Shown: one piece after another, positions 18,735 to 27,845 of the stretch
Numbering within the stretch: position 1 is the stretch's first letter
How the letters are laid out: each line of letters opens with the position of its first letter
Source of the DNA: Acidobacteriota bacterium
Lineage (GTDB): Bacteria; Acidobacteriota; UBA6911; JACOSC01
NCBI GenBank assembly: GCA_016179055.1
Contig: JACOSC010000075.1
Location: forward strand, 1 to 61,476
Direction of reading: 5' to 3'
DNA length: 61,476 nucleotides
The notes under the pieces: model-generated
What the model was told of the DNA's origin: nothing
The model's database searches: none
The model's input: the letters and a program-made list of their open reading frames with translations, nothing else
Position numbers and translations under genes: made by a program

Positions 18735-19184
18735 ATGGACCGTAAGACATTGATCGGAAGTTTCGTGACGCATTCGGAGGAAGCGACGATTCGCTTGGGC
18801 CGCCGTCTGGGAAAGAGTATTGAACCGCCCCAGGTCATATTGCTTTTTGGCAACCTGGGGGCGGGCAAGACAACGCTTACCAAAGGGATTGCCCAAGGGC
18901 TCGGCTTCCGTAAACCGTATGAGGTCATTAGTCCGACATTCGTAATTGTCAACGAGTACCAGGGGCGAGCAAAAATATTTCATGTGGATTTATTCCGGCT
19001 GAGTAGCGGTCGCGATCTGGAAAGCGTGGGGCTGTATGAGATGATGCAGCAGCCTGTGGTCACCATCATTGAATGGGCGGAAAAACTGGTTGATCCTCCG
19101 GAGAGCGCCCTATCGATCAACATACAGGACTTGGGCGAAGATAATAGGAAAATCCGTATTGAATGGATTGGGCGGGCCTTATAG
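18735..19184 (+). CDS. tsaE: tRNA N6-threonylcarbamoyladenosine biosynthesis ATPase TsaE
   Basis: TsaE works with TsaB and TsaD to make t6A at position 37 of ANN-decoding tRNAs. The 149-residue protein has the Walker A LFGNLGAGKTTLTKGIAQGLG near residue 36, SPTFVIVNEYQG, HVDLFRLSSGRDLESVGLYEM and ITIIEWAEKL-type Walker B sequence (here VVTIIEWAEKL). These blocks are the family hallmarks. A TATAGT box ends four bases before the ATG, too close for a normal leader. A family C repeat begins at the stop codon. Confidence 0.95.
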   Translation: MDRKTLIGSFVTHSEEATIRLGRRLGKSIEPPQVILLFGNLGAGKTTLTKGIAQGLGFRKPYEVISPTFVIVNEYQGRAKIFHVDLFRLSSGRDLESVGLYEMMQQPVVTIIEWAEKLVDPPESALSINIQDLGEDNRKIRIEWIGRAL

Positions 19185-19330
19185 CAGTCTGCAATTGCAT
19201 GCGCCCTTCCTGGGAGCGCCGACTTCCAGCCGGCACGTCGGCTATCCGCAGGAACGGCCTTTGCCGGCAAGATGCCGGCGCTCCCAGGTGTGTCTTAGGG
19301 TTGCATGCCAGTGAAACCCGGTATAGACTG
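19181..19330. repeat. Family C ~145 bp repeat, copy 2
   Basis: It overlaps the last bases of tsaE (stop at 19182-19184) and matches 15404-15546. The core inverted repeat runs from CTGGGAGCGCC at 19210 to GGCGCTCCCAG ending at 19287, with a few changed bases relative to copy 1 (for example GACTTCCAGCC for GGCTTCCAGCC). It sits between tsaE and the aldolase gene. Confidence 0.8.
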
Positions 19331-19425
19331 CCAAAGGTAATTAACGTTTCACGTAAAGTTTCGCTCGTGAATAGCCGTTGGCCGCAGCAAGGTCCGTCCG
19401 CTCAGTTCTACGCGGCGCGGTACGT

Positions 19426-20307
19426 ATGGATTTAAGGGGGATTCTTCCACCGGTCGCCACTCCCTTCGACCCATTGGGGGAGATTGATATAGCGGCACTG
19501 GTCAGTAACCTCAGACGCTGGCAGGGCACGGGCCTTGCCGGCTATGTTTTGCTTGGCTCCACCAGCGAAACCGTGTACTTGACCGAAGCCGAGCGCGCTC
19601 GCGTTCTCGAGGCCGCACGTTCCGTTATTCCGTCGGATCAACTTATGATTTCCGGCGTTATTTACGAAGCCACCGGCCAAGCGATCGCTTTCTCTAAGGC
19701 CGCGGCCGCTCTTGGAGTGAACTACGTGCTGGTAGGAGCGCCCAATTATTATAAGGACCGTATGACGGAGGCCGTGTTGCATGCTTTCTACACCGAAGTG
19801 GCGGAGCATTCACCGACTCCGGTGCTTTTATATAATGTCCCACAATTTACCGGCGTGTCGCTTTCGCCTAACCTGATCGCCAAGCTTTCCGAACATCCCA
19901 ACATTGTGGGGATGAAAGACAGTTCCGGCAACATGGCCGGACTTTCGGAAATCTTGCGACGCGTGGTCGCGCCTTTTCCGGTCTTTGTCGGCGCCCCTTT
20001 TATGCTACTGCCGAGTCTGGTCTTGGGAGCGGTGGGCGGGATCCTTGGTATTGCCCATTTTGCGCCGCGCTTGTGCGTTGAACTATTCCAGGCCTGTACC
20101 CGCCGCGATTTTTTGCAAGCGCGCACGTTGCACTTTCAACTGGCGCCGGCGATGGCGGTCACGGCCGCCTATGGCGTTCCCGCCATTAAAGCGGCGATGG
20201 ATATGTTGGGGTACGTGGGCGGCCCTTGCCGGCGGCCACTACAACCTGTAGATGAAACAACGCGAGAAATCGTCAAGCAGGCGTTGTCAGCCGCCAAGCT
20301 GCTATAA
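19426..20307 (+). CDS. DapA/4-hydroxy-2-oxoglutarate aldolase-family lyase
   Basis: This class I aldolase has the N-acetylneuraminate lyase/DHDPS fold. Motifs are LGSTSETVYLTEAER, YNVPQFTGVSLSP with the conserved Tyr, and VGMKDSSGNMAGL with the Schiff-base lysine. The region AVTAAYGVPAIKAAMDMLGYVGGPCRRPLQ and the APNYYKDRMTEA block look closer to 4-hydroxy-2-oxoglutarate aldolase (HOGA1) than to E. coli DapA, which has PYYNKPTQ and a distinct tail. Substrate assignment is therefore open. ATG at 19426 gives about 293 residues; the frame is open upstream with only a TTG. It is followed by waaA. Confidence 0.8.
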   Translation: MDLRGILPPVATPFDPLGEIDIAALVSNLRRWQGTGLAGYVLLGSTSETVYLTEAERARVLEAARSVIPSDQLMISGVIYEATGQAIAFSKAAAALGVNYVLVGAPNYYKDRMTEAVLHAFYTEVAEHSPTPVLLYNVPQFTGVSLSPNLIAKLSEHPNIVGMKDSSGNMAGLSEILRRVVAPFPVFVGAPFMLLPSLVLGAVGGILGIAHFAPRLCVELFQACTRRDFLQARTLHFQLAPAMAVTAAYGVPAIKAAMDMLGYVGGPCRRPLQPVDETTREIVKQALSAAKLL

Positions 20308-20472
20308 TCACCAGCGCAGAATCCAGTCACGACCTTGTGTGAAAATCACATCCGATGATAATCATCACGGTGTTGCAACCTGCAGCGGTCGACACGTTGT
20401 GAAAGGTCTATTCCAATGCTATTCTGATACGGGCTACTGACGTATCGACTCCGGGGTAGGCACGAATTGTTT

Positions 20473-21765
20473 ATGTACATGGTTTATAGCATCGCATTGG
20501 CTCTAGGTATTCTGATGGCTATGCCCTATTTTTTGTTTAAGGCATGGACAGACAAGAAGTACTGGCAAAATTTACCGGCACGGTTAGGTTTTTTTAAAAC
20601 GCTGGAGAGCAACGGCTTTGAAAAAGTCCTATGGGTTCATGCCGTGTCCGTGGGGGAGACGTTAGCTTGCAAGCCGCTGATCTCATTGATCAAGCGACAA
20701 CACCCGAGTTGGCAAGTCATCTTGTCCACTACGACACTGACCGGCCACCGATTGGCCCGAGAGCAACTGCGGCCGCCGGTGGATGAAATCATTTATTTTC
20801 CGATTGACTTGCCCTTTGCGGTGCGCCGGGCGGTCGCGCGAACGCAGCCCGATCTTGTTATGGTGGCCGAGACCGAAATCTGGCCAAACTTCTTACGAGA
20901 GTGCGCTCGTCGAGATATTCCCTGCGTGCTGGTTAACGGCCGGCTCTCCACGCGCTCCTTCCGCCGATATCGATGGGTACGCCGGTTTATGCAAGACGTG
21001 CTACATCACTTCGATTTATTATTGGCACAAAGCAATGACGATGCGGAGCGACTAAGAGCGCTTGGCGCTCCCGATGCGCGTCTGCAGGTCATCGGCAACA
21101 TGAAGTACGACATTCAACCCTCCACGCCGGCGGCGGCAGCCTCGCTGCACCAACTCGTAAAGGATTCGCTCGGCATCGATAAGGGCGGAGTTCTGTTGCT
21201 GGCCGGCAGCACGGTAGACGGCGAGGACAAGATTATCTTGTCCACTTTCGTTAAGCTCAAAGCCAAGCATAAGAGTTTTCGGCTGATTTTGGCTCCCCGG
21301 CACCCAGAACGCTTTTCATTAGTTGAGCAATTAATTAATAGACTGGGTCTGAAATACGCGCGTCGGAGCCGGCTTGGCGATGGGGTGCTGCCGCGGGAGG
21401 CTATTGAAGTTCTGTTGCTCGATACGATGGGGGAGCTTGCCGGGCTTTATGAATTGGCGGATCTTGTGTTCATCGGCGGGAGCCTGGTTCCCAAGGGCGG
21501 ACACAACATTATCGAGCCGGCCCTTTATGCAAAGCCGATTCTGTTTGGTCCATACACGCAAAATTTCTCCCACATCGTCAAAACTTTCCTCGACGAGCAC
21601 GCCGCGGTTGAAGCACGAGACCCTGACCATTTGCTGACTCTCTTGGATGAGTTGCTTATTGATCCGCGGGCACGGGCGCAGCTTGGACGAAATGCCAGAG
21701 CGATCATAGAACGCAACGGTGGAGCCACGCAGAGGACGCTGGCCTGTATCGAGAGGCTGCTGTGA
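20473..21765 (+). CDS. waaA: 3-deoxy-D-manno-octulosonic acid (Kdo) transferase
   Basis: WaaA/KdtA transfers Kdo to lipid A precursors at the inner membrane. The protein has an N-terminal membrane helix (about 2-22), KYWQNLPARLGFF, VWVHAVSVGETLACKPLI-type sequence (here VLWVHAVSVGETLACKPLI), TTTLTGHRLAREQL, VAETEIWPNFLRECA, GNMKYD, APRHPERF, and VFIGGSLVPKGGHNIIEPALYAKPILFGPY, which are the GT30 signatures. The ATG at 20473 is used; the in-frame TTG at 20467 is less likely. It overlaps lpxK by 4 bases, a typical translational coupling. Confidence 0.95.
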   Translation: MYMVYSIALALGILMAMPYFLFKAWTDKKYWQNLPARLGFFKTLESNGFEKVLWVHAVSVGETLACKPLISLIKRQHPSWQVILSTTTLTGHRLAREQLRPPVDEIIYFPIDLPFAVRRAVARTQPDLVMVAETEIWPNFLRECARRDIPCVLVNGRLSTRSFRRYRWVRRFMQDVLHHFDLLLAQSNDDAERLRALGAPDARLQVIGNMKYDIQPSTPAAAASLHQLVKDSLGIDKGGVLLLAGSTVDGEDKIILSTFVKLKAKHKSFRLILAPRHPERFSLVEQLINRLGLKYARRSRLGDGVLPREAIEVLLLDTMGELAGLYELADLVFIGGSLVPKGGHNIIEPALYAKPILFGPYTQNFSHIVKTFLDEHAAVEARDPDHLLTLLDELLIDPRARAQLGRNARAIIERNGGATQRTLACIERLL

Positions 21766-22856
21766 TACCGGCTACAATTATGAAGAAAGCGCTACTCGTG
21801 TTACCGGCGGCCCTTTACGGATTAGCTGTACAAATACGATTGTGGCTGTACCGATCGGGTATTATTAAACCGCGCAAACTGCATAACCCAGTCATTAGCG
21901 TCGGCAACTTAACAGTTGGAGGGACCGGCAAGACGCCCATCGTAGAGCTTATTGCTCGCCGGCTCAGAGAGTATGGAGAAGCGCCGGTCATCCTTAGTCG
22001 TGGCTATAAAGCCATAGACATCTCAAAAAATCTATTGGTGTCTGACGGAACAAACATCCTAATGGACTGGGAGGACGCGGGGGATGAGCCTTTTCAACTG
22101 GCACGCAACCTTACCTCCACAAAAGTGTACATCGGTAAGAACCGTTACATCAGCGGGCAACAAGCGGAAGGTAAGGGCGAAAGCTGCGTTTTTATTCTGG
22201 ATGACGGCTATCAACATGTCCAGTTGAAGCGGAATCTCAATATACTACTTATCGACGCAACCGATCCCTTTGGCGGCGGCGCGTTGCTTCCCATCGGGCG
22301 CCTGCGAGAGCCGATCAGAGAGATACGAAGAGCCGATATCATTGTTATTACTCGGAGCGATAGCCCCTTTGATGAGGAGACGTTGACAGGTGCGATTAGG
22401 AGATACAAGCCTGCCATTCCAATACTCTTTGCCTACCATGATGTGATCGGCTTGTTTCCGGTTAAAGAGGTTGACCGCCGAACTGATCTCAACGAAAGGC
22501 GGTTGAACCCCATTGATATTGGCGAGTTCTTCGGCCAATCGGTATTGACCGTCGCGGGAATTGCTCGGCCGGATCTCTTTGTTAAGGACGTTCAGCATTT
22601 TCAAATACAGGTTGCCGGTCATATGAGCTTCCCGGATCACCACACCTATTGCGCGTCGGATGTCGACACCATACTGGCCGAGGCTCGGCGGCTTGGCGTG
22701 CGCGCCATACTGACCACAGAAAAAGATGCGATTCGCTTATCCCATCTCTACTCTGATGAATCACCTTTATATTATCTCCGCATCGAGGCACGGATAATGG
22801 ACGAAGAGCGGCTTAAGTTTTACATAGAAAGCTGTCTTGGCCGTTTCGGCGCCTAG
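21762..22856 (+). CDS. lpxK: Tetraacyldisaccharide 4'-kinase
   Basis: LpxK phosphorylates lipid A disaccharide at the 4' position. The protein carries SVGNLTVGGTGKTPIVELIARRLRE near residue 46, with the family's displaced P-loop, then APVILSRGYK, VFILDDGYQHVQLKRNLNILLIDA with the DDGYQH motif, and PIGRLREPIREIRRADIIVITR. A C-terminal VAGIARPDLF and FPDHHTY block follows. The GTG at 21762 overlaps the waaA stop; an ATG at 21780 is an alternative. Confidence in function is high. Confidence 0.95.
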   Translation: MIPATIMKKALLVLPAALYGLAVQIRLWLYRSGIIKPRKLHNPVISVGNLTVGGTGKTPIVELIARRLREYGEAPVILSRGYKAIDISKNLLVSDGTNILMDWEDAGDEPFQLARNLTSTKVYIGKNRYISGQQAEGKGESCVFILDDGYQHVQLKRNLNILLIDATDPFGGGALLPIGRLREPIREIRRADIIVITRSDSPFDEETLTGAIRRYKPAIPILFAYHDVIGLFPVKEVDRRTDLNERRLNPIDIGEFFGQSVLTVAGIARPDLFVKDVQHFQIQVAGHMSFPDHHTYCASDVDTILAEARRLGVRAILTTEKDAIRLSHLYSDESPLYYLRIEARIMDEERLKFYIESCLGRFGA

Positions 22857-23318
22857 CCACCACTGCCGCCCGATGTAAAGGTAGCTATCGGAACCCTATC
22901 GCCAATCGAACCAACCGGCATTCTTAATCTCACATGTCCGGGACACGGCTTCCTCGCCGGAATGGAAATTGATGATCGGCCGTCGTTCGGTGGGGCTGGT
23001 CCTTGAGACCTGTATGGTGCATTAACGCGAGGCCATACTTCTTGGCATGACTTCGTGCCAAAGCTGCCCTTTCCGTGTTCAGCCACACACAAATGCAGAA
23101 ATTATTATTTATCAGATAATTATATGGATTGTTCGACCGTCTGTGTAATTTCAGCCACATTCTAAATTTATTTGCGGTGGCCATGAAAACCGGATACCTA
23201 ACGGACGGCCTCATCAATAGAGAAGATAGCGCGCAGAAGCGGTGAAAAAAATTTAGAGATGGCTGGCATATTTATTGCGGTGCACTCCGCCGTGACCTGT
23301 GTGAAGGAGACTTAAGGT
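22857..23318. other. 462 bp intergenic region
   Basis: I see no credible gene between lpxK and the HEAT-repeat protein. The stretch 23095-23180 is AT-rich and includes TTATTATTTATCAG and ATAATTATATGG. The downstream gene has an AAGGAGA site at 23304-23310. No promoter pair could be assigned with confidence. Confidence 0.4.
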
Positions 23319-24551
23319 ATGAAGGTCAAGCTGATTTTTTTCACGACTATCCTCGGGCTGATGGGCCCATTAGTTCTTGCCGGCAACTCAGGCTATACAA
23401 GCCTGCGTGACGTTGATTTTGAGAACTTCAGATATCAATACGGCGGCCAATCGATGGTGGTCCAAGATGGCCATTTTGAAGGCGCAGAGGAGGAGTTGGG
23501 GAGAGAGTCGCTGGATGTCATCCTTGTAAAGTTTGGTTTTTTAACACAATCCGCAAACGAGGACGCCATAGTCCTTACCCGTTATAACGGCGGCGGAACG
23601 GGATTATTTGATTCTCTTTACCTATTCAAATTAGCAGACAACCAGCCAGTTCTGGTTAGCACGCTTGAGTGTGGTGATCGGGCCATGGGTGGGGTAAGAA
23701 GCTTTTATGTTGAAAACGGCTCGTTATATGTTACCCGCTATGATGACCAACTCAATCCATGCAACGCTTGTTTTGATTTCGAGCGGACTGTGGAATTCAA
23801 GTTGAAAGATCAGACCTTAGCGGTGGTATGGAAGTCCGAGCCTCAGCCCACCTCTGACGATGAAAAGCAATCCTGGATGGGCGAAGAGAATGAAGAGCTT
23901 GACGACTGCGAAGCCGGCGAAGAACTTCCAGAAGTTCCTACGTTGCAAGCCCTCAATGAAACGCATTCCACAGATTCCATATTTGCAAATAATCTCCTTC
24001 TGCCTGTAAACCCAGCCATTAATAGCTATAATACGGATACGCTAACTTATTACGAGACCCTCGCACTTAGCTTTGATCAAATAATAGAGTATTTAGGCAG
24101 TTCTAGTCCTGAGGCAAGAAGCCGCGCCGTGTTGATGCTTGCCAATCAAGGCGGGCAACGGTCAGCCGATTATTTGCACAAACACTTGTCGGGCGAGACG
24201 GATGGAGGAGTTCGCTCAGATGCCCTTTGGGCTCTTGGCGAGCTACGAGACCTGCGGTCCGTTGACCTAATCATACGGGTCTACGAGAAAACTGTGGCTG
24301 AGAACCAGCCGGTGGCTGGAGATGAGGCCATTGAGGCGCTTGGCAAGATAAGATCTAAAGAAGCGCTACCCCTCCTGGTAGCTACGCTTGACAATGTTAA
24401 TCCGGACCGTCGGGCCGCGGCGGCATGGGCCATAGGAGAAATTGGCGATACCACGGCAGTCCCGGCCTTGCAGAAAGCTCTCGCTTCGGAGACCCAGCCC
24501 TATGTTCGGCCCGCATTCGTGAGCGCCTTACAGAAGCTTGGTACTCAATAA
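23319..24551 (+). CDS. Secreted HEAT-repeat protein
   Basis: The 410-residue product has a signal peptide ending near VLA|GN at residue 21 (KVKLIFFTTILGLMGPLVLA). The N-terminal half is not recognised; it contains two close Cys (NPCNACFD, about 145-152) and an acidic region with many Glu (about 180-210). The second half, about 250-410, is a set of HEAT/PBS-lyase-type repeats, each reading like EARSRAVLMLANQG, VRSDALWALGELRD, AGDEAIEALGKIRS, RRAAAAWAIGEIGD and VRPAFVSALQKLG. Such repeats bind proteins or cofactors. A ribosome binding site AAGGAG precedes the ATG. It may share a transcript with the 37-residue peptide gene downstream. Confidence 0.75.
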   Translation: MKVKLIFFTTILGLMGPLVLAGNSGYTSLRDVDFENFRYQYGGQSMVVQDGHFEGAEEELGRESLDVILVKFGFLTQSANEDAIVLTRYNGGGTGLFDSLYLFKLADNQPVLVSTLECGDRAMGGVRSFYVENGSLYVTRYDDQLNPCNACFDFERTVEFKLKDQTLAVVWKSEPQPTSDDEKQSWMGEENEELDDCEAGEELPEVPTLQALNETHSTDSIFANNLLLPVNPAINSYNTDTLTYYETLALSFDQIIEYLGSSSPEARSRAVLMLANQGGQRSADYLHKHLSGETDGGVRSDALWALGELRDLRSVDLIIRVYEKTVAENQPVAGDEAIEALGKIRSKEALPLLVATLDNVNPDRRAAAAWAIGEIGDTTAVPALQKALASETQPYVRPAFVSALQKLGTQ

Positions 24552-24648
24552 GTTGGGCTATCGATGTAGGACCGTTAGCGATAGATTATAAGAATTGGCT
24601 TTCTACACATCGGGCACAAGGGCGAAACAATAGAGAGGAGAACGTAGC

Positions 24649-24762
24649 ATGGAAACAGCCTTACTGGCAATGGGTGCGGTAGTCTCATCATTCGCAATTA
24701 CCCTTGTGGTGGATTGGGCTATCTTGAAAGCCATCTTAAAACTAATGACTTGGAAATCATAA
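24649..24762 (+). CDS. 37-residue membrane peptide
   Basis: This short open frame begins ATG at 24649 after a strong AGAGGAG site at 24634-24640 (8-base spacer). The product METALLAMGAVVSSFAITLV then VDWAILKAILKLMTWKS has one hydrophobic helix over most of its length, with an acidic residue (Asp22) in the middle and a basic tail. It follows the HEAT protein by 97 bp. It is too short for most gene finders. I do not recognise a family; single-helix regulators or small stress proteins are possible. The strong ribosome binding site is the main support. Confidence 0.55.
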   Translation: METALLAMGAVVSSFAITLVVDWAILKAILKLMTWKS

Positions 24763-25235
24763 AATATTAAGACCGACTGCTATTCATTGGCTTTGCCTCA
24801 TTTTTTTGACTCGCCGCGTTTATTTGTAAATACCTTAAGCTAATTTTCATTTGAGCCAAGCCGCATTCTTTTACACCGTTTTTTTTCGGTAGCGCAATTG
24901 TTACCATTCTCATCAGCATCAATATAAAACGCGAAGAACTTGTTTAGTTAGTGCCTCCCACATCTTTGATCCGTTATGTCATTAGTCCCTAAGCCTATCT
25001 AAGAGTAGCAGAGCAGGTCAACGGCTTGGAGATCGGCGACATGCTTTTCAAGTGGATGGTCTTGTTTCGATTCATTTCCCGTTGACTTCACGTCGGAATG
25101 GATTCGAAGACCGCGGCTCACCTTGAATTTCCAATGCGTATGTGATAACGTTCTTAACAAAAAACAGAGGAGAGTCTGGGGGGATGGCTTGAACTATAGT
25201 GTAGTCGTTTGCTCAATTCATGGAAGGGAATGATT
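24763..25235. other. 473 bp intergenic region
   Basis: The region has runs of T (7-8 T at 24802 and 24880) but no stable stem directly before them that I could build. No coding frame with a ribosome binding site is seen. A TATAGT box lies about 40 bases before the dehydrogenase ATG without a clear -35 partner. Confidence 0.35.
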
Positions 25236-26294
25236 ATGAAGCGTATTGCAGTGATACCAGGAGACGGAATCGGAATTGATGTAACCAGAGAAGCGGTAAA
25301 GGTCATTGAGACCATCACACAGGTAACCGGAACAAGGGTTGAGTTGGTCCATTTTGATTATGGCGCAGAGAAATACTTACGGGAAGGCATCAGTTTACCG
25401 GAGGGCATGCTGGAAACATTCCGCCGTGAGTACGACGCCATATTTCTTGGCGCGCTGGGCGATCCGCGGGTTCCAGATATGAAACATGCCGCGGATATCC
25501 TCTTTGGCCTACGCTTTGGCCTTGATCTTTTTGCCAATGTACGGCCGATTAAGCTGCTCCACCCTAAGTTGACTCCTTTAAAGAACTGCACGGAGAAGGA
25601 CCTTAACTTTACGGTTGTTCGTGAGAATACCGAGGATATGTACGTGGGCATCGGCGGCTTTTTTAAGAAGAACACGGACGATGAAGTGGCCATTCAAGAG
25701 AGTATCAATACTCGCAAAGGTGTGGAGAGGGTAATTGAGTTCGCCTTTAAGTTGGCCGAAGCCGAAGGCGCGACCACGCTAACCATGTCTGATAAGAGCA
25801 ATGCGTTGCGGTACGGACACGATCTATGGCAACGTGTCTTTGAGATCGTCGGAAAGCGATACCCCCACATTAAGCAAAATCATTGGTATATTGATGCGCT
25901 ATCCATGCAAATGGTCAAGAAGCCAAGTCAGTTTAAGGTCGTAGTCACCAGCAACGTTTTCGGTGATATCGTTACGGATCTAGGTGCGCAGTTGCAAGGC
26001 GGGCTAGGACTGGCGGCTTCGGCCAATATTAATCCAAATGGCGTTTGCATGTTTGAGCCCGTGCACGGCTCAGCCCCCAAGTATGCCGGCAAGAATGTCG
26101 CCAATCCTTTTGGCGCGATCCTTACCGTGCAATTGATGCTGGAACACCTGGGCTATAAGACCGAAGGTCGCCTCATTGAGAACGCGGTCCGCCATTGCAT
26201 CGTTGAGGACCAGACGACGCAAGATCTTGGAGGCCCCCTCTCCACCGTTGAAGCGGGGAATGCCGTGTGCCATGCCATACGCGCCCAAGCTTAG
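25236..26294 (+). CDS. Isocitrate/isopropylmalate/tartrate dehydrogenase-family enzyme
   Basis: The 352-residue protein is an NAD(P)-dependent beta-decarboxylating dehydrogenase. It begins KRIAVIPGDGIGIDVTREA and contains FGLRFGLDLFANVRPIKL, TVVRENTEDMYVGIGG, the metal and substrate region YIDALSMQMVKKPSQFKVVVTSNVFGDIVTDLGAQLQGGLGLAASANINPNG-like blocks (cited only in part), and FEPVHGSAPKYAGKNVANPFG. It could be LeuB, isocitrate dehydrogenase or TtuC-like; NVRPIKL plus RENTED resembles the broader family and no leuC/leuD is nearby. The ATG at 25236 has GGAAGGGA 6 bases upstream, which decides the start against two earlier in-frame options. Confidence 0.85.
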   Translation: MKRIAVIPGDGIGIDVTREAVKVIETITQVTGTRVELVHFDYGAEKYLREGISLPEGMLETFRREYDAIFLGALGDPRVPDMKHAADILFGLRFGLDLFANVRPIKLLHPKLTPLKNCTEKDLNFTVVRENTEDMYVGIGGFFKKNTDDEVAIQESINTRKGVERVIEFAFKLAEAEGATTLTMSDKSNALRYGHDLWQRVFEIVGKRYPHIKQNHWYIDALSMQMVKKPSQFKVVVTSNVFGDIVTDLGAQLQGGLGLAASANINPNGVCMFEPVHGSAPKYAGKNVANPFGAILTVQLMLEHLGYKTEGRLIENAVRHCIVEDQTTQDLGGPLSTVEAGNAVCHAIRAQA

Positions 26295-26360
26295 TTTTAC
26301 TGATTCCCACATGGGCCTGCCATTGGCCGTGTAAGAGAGGCGTAGACGGGCCCGGTAAGT

Positions 26361-27491
26361 ATGAAAGCGGGCATTTACATACATATTCCCTTTTGCAAGA
26401 CCAAGTGTAGTTACTGCAACTTTAGTTTTGTAATAAATTACCCAAAAACCCTGCCTGAGCGGTACACTTCCGCCTTAATCAGAGAAATCGCCTCGTGTAG
26501 CGATCCGCCCTTAGAAACCGTGGACACGATCTATTTAGGGGGCGGCACGCCTTCCAACGTTACAGCCGAGATCATTGATCGCATTCTTTCGGCCTGTCGG
26601 GCGCAATTTCAGATCGCAGAAGATTCAGAAATCACGATAGAGATCAACCCCGATACGATAACTCCGGAGAAAGCGCGGCAGTACCGCAAGTTAGGCGTGA
26701 ACCGAGCCAGTTTGGGGGCGCAGAGTTTCAATGACGCCGAGCTGCGCGCGGTTGGCCGCAGCCATCGCGCCAATCATATCCTTCAGGCCTTCGAAATTCT
26801 ACGAGCAGAGGACTTCGGCAATATCAGCCTTGATCTGATAATTGGGTTGCCCAGGCAGACGCAGGACTCATGGTTAAACAGCCTGCTGCAGTTGCGGAAA
26901 CTCCATCCGGAACATGTTTCTCTCTATATGTTGGATCTGGATAGAGAGACGCGCCTGGGCAAGGATTTCGATCGTGGCCGAACACAATTACCCGACGATG
27001 AACTTACTTCAGCATGCTTTATCGATGCGATTAGTCAGTTAGCTTCCGACCATTATGATCATTATGAGATTTCCAACTTGGCACTCGCCGGCTGGGAGTC
27101 ACGCCACAATCTCAAATACTGGATGGATGCGCCCTATTATGGATTCGGCGCGAGCAGCCACTCCTACGTTGATGGCCTACGCTTCAAAGTTGAGCCGGAC
27201 CCTGAGCGGTACATCGAGCAAATTAATTTGACGGGGAGCGCTGTCGTCGAGCGCACCGCACTATCACGAGAGCGCATGCGTAACGAGGCTTTTTACCTTA
27301 GGCTGCGCCGAACCGAAGGCGTCGATCTGGAGGCCTTTGACAGGATCTATCATGGGAGTATCACCGATGCCCACGCCGAAGCCATCGTTAGGCTAACCGA
27401 TGCTGGTCTACTAATCAAAGAAGGTGGGCGATTGCGTCTAACTCCACGCGGTATCCTACTCTCGAACGAAGTCTTTCAGGAGTTCCTCTAA
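26361..27491 (+). CDS. hemW: Radical SAM heme chaperone HemW
   Basis: HemW delivers heme to respiratory enzymes and was long annotated as oxygen-independent coproporphyrinogen oxidase. The 376-residue protein has AGIYIHIPFCKTKCSYCNFSF near the N-terminus, a CxxxCxxC radical-SAM cluster site followed by N-F rather than the fourth Cys of true HemN. It also has IYLGGGTPSN, EINPDT, GVNRASLGAQSFND, DLIIGLPRQT, HVSLYMLDLD and the HemN-C domain RNEAFYLRLRRTEGVDL. The start at 26361 lacks a strong ribosome binding site but fits the family. Confidence 0.92.
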   Translation: MKAGIYIHIPFCKTKCSYCNFSFVINYPKTLPERYTSALIREIASCSDPPLETVDTIYLGGGTPSNVTAEIIDRILSACRAQFQIAEDSEITIEINPDTITPEKARQYRKLGVNRASLGAQSFNDAELRAVGRSHRANHILQAFEILRAEDFGNISLDLIIGLPRQTQDSWLNSLLQLRKLHPEHVSLYMLDLDRETRLGKDFDRGRTQLPDDELTSACFIDAISQLASDHYDHYEISNLALAGWESRHNLKYWMDAPYYGFGASSHSYVDGLRFKVEPDPERYIEQINLTGSAVVERTALSRERMRNEAFYLRLRRTEGVDLEAFDRIYHGSITDAHAEAIVRLTDAGLLIKEGGRLRLTPRGILLSNEVFQEFL

Positions 27492-27644
27492 TAGCCATGC
27501 GCGGCGAGCGAGAATCCGTCGAAAGAAAAAAGCCCTGCTCTCGGTACGCAGTTCCGAATCTTGGCCACGCCGCGGCAGCGGGAATAGTTCGTCAGAGGGC
27601 TTCGCGCGGGATGACGCGCGGCTCAAGCGGGCGGGAGGGGCTTC

Positions 27645-27795
27645 ACCAAGCCGGAGGGTTTCCGCGCGATTCCTGATTTCAAATTTCGTACTTGTTCAGC
27701 CACCCACGTCTCAGGGCGCCCAGCCGATACAGTGCCATGAGCGGTAGCAACCGGGTAAGAGCCTTATGGCCCCCACAGAACCCCTGAATCATTAC
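27645..27795. repeat. Family D repeat, copy 1 (within intergenic 27492-27845)
   Basis: ACCAAGCCGGAGGGTTTCC and the following ~70 bases (through 'ttgttcagccacccacg') match 38667-38727. The phrase GAGCGGTAGCAACCGGGT at 27740 also resembles the arms of the inverted repeat at 30755-30892. There is no gene in this interval. The bases 27492-27644 hold only short GC-rich inverted words (GCGCGGGATGACGCGCGG) that I cannot assign. Confidence 0.6.
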
Positions 27796-27845
27796 AAAAA
27801 AAGGAGGTCGCTGAACGCGCAAATACGTTTACTTCCGACTGGCTC

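Noticed and set aside
20340-20370. GATGATAATCATC palindrome resembling half of a Fur box
   Set aside because: It is only a 13-base palindrome with no flanking repeats and no iron gene next to it, so it could be chance.
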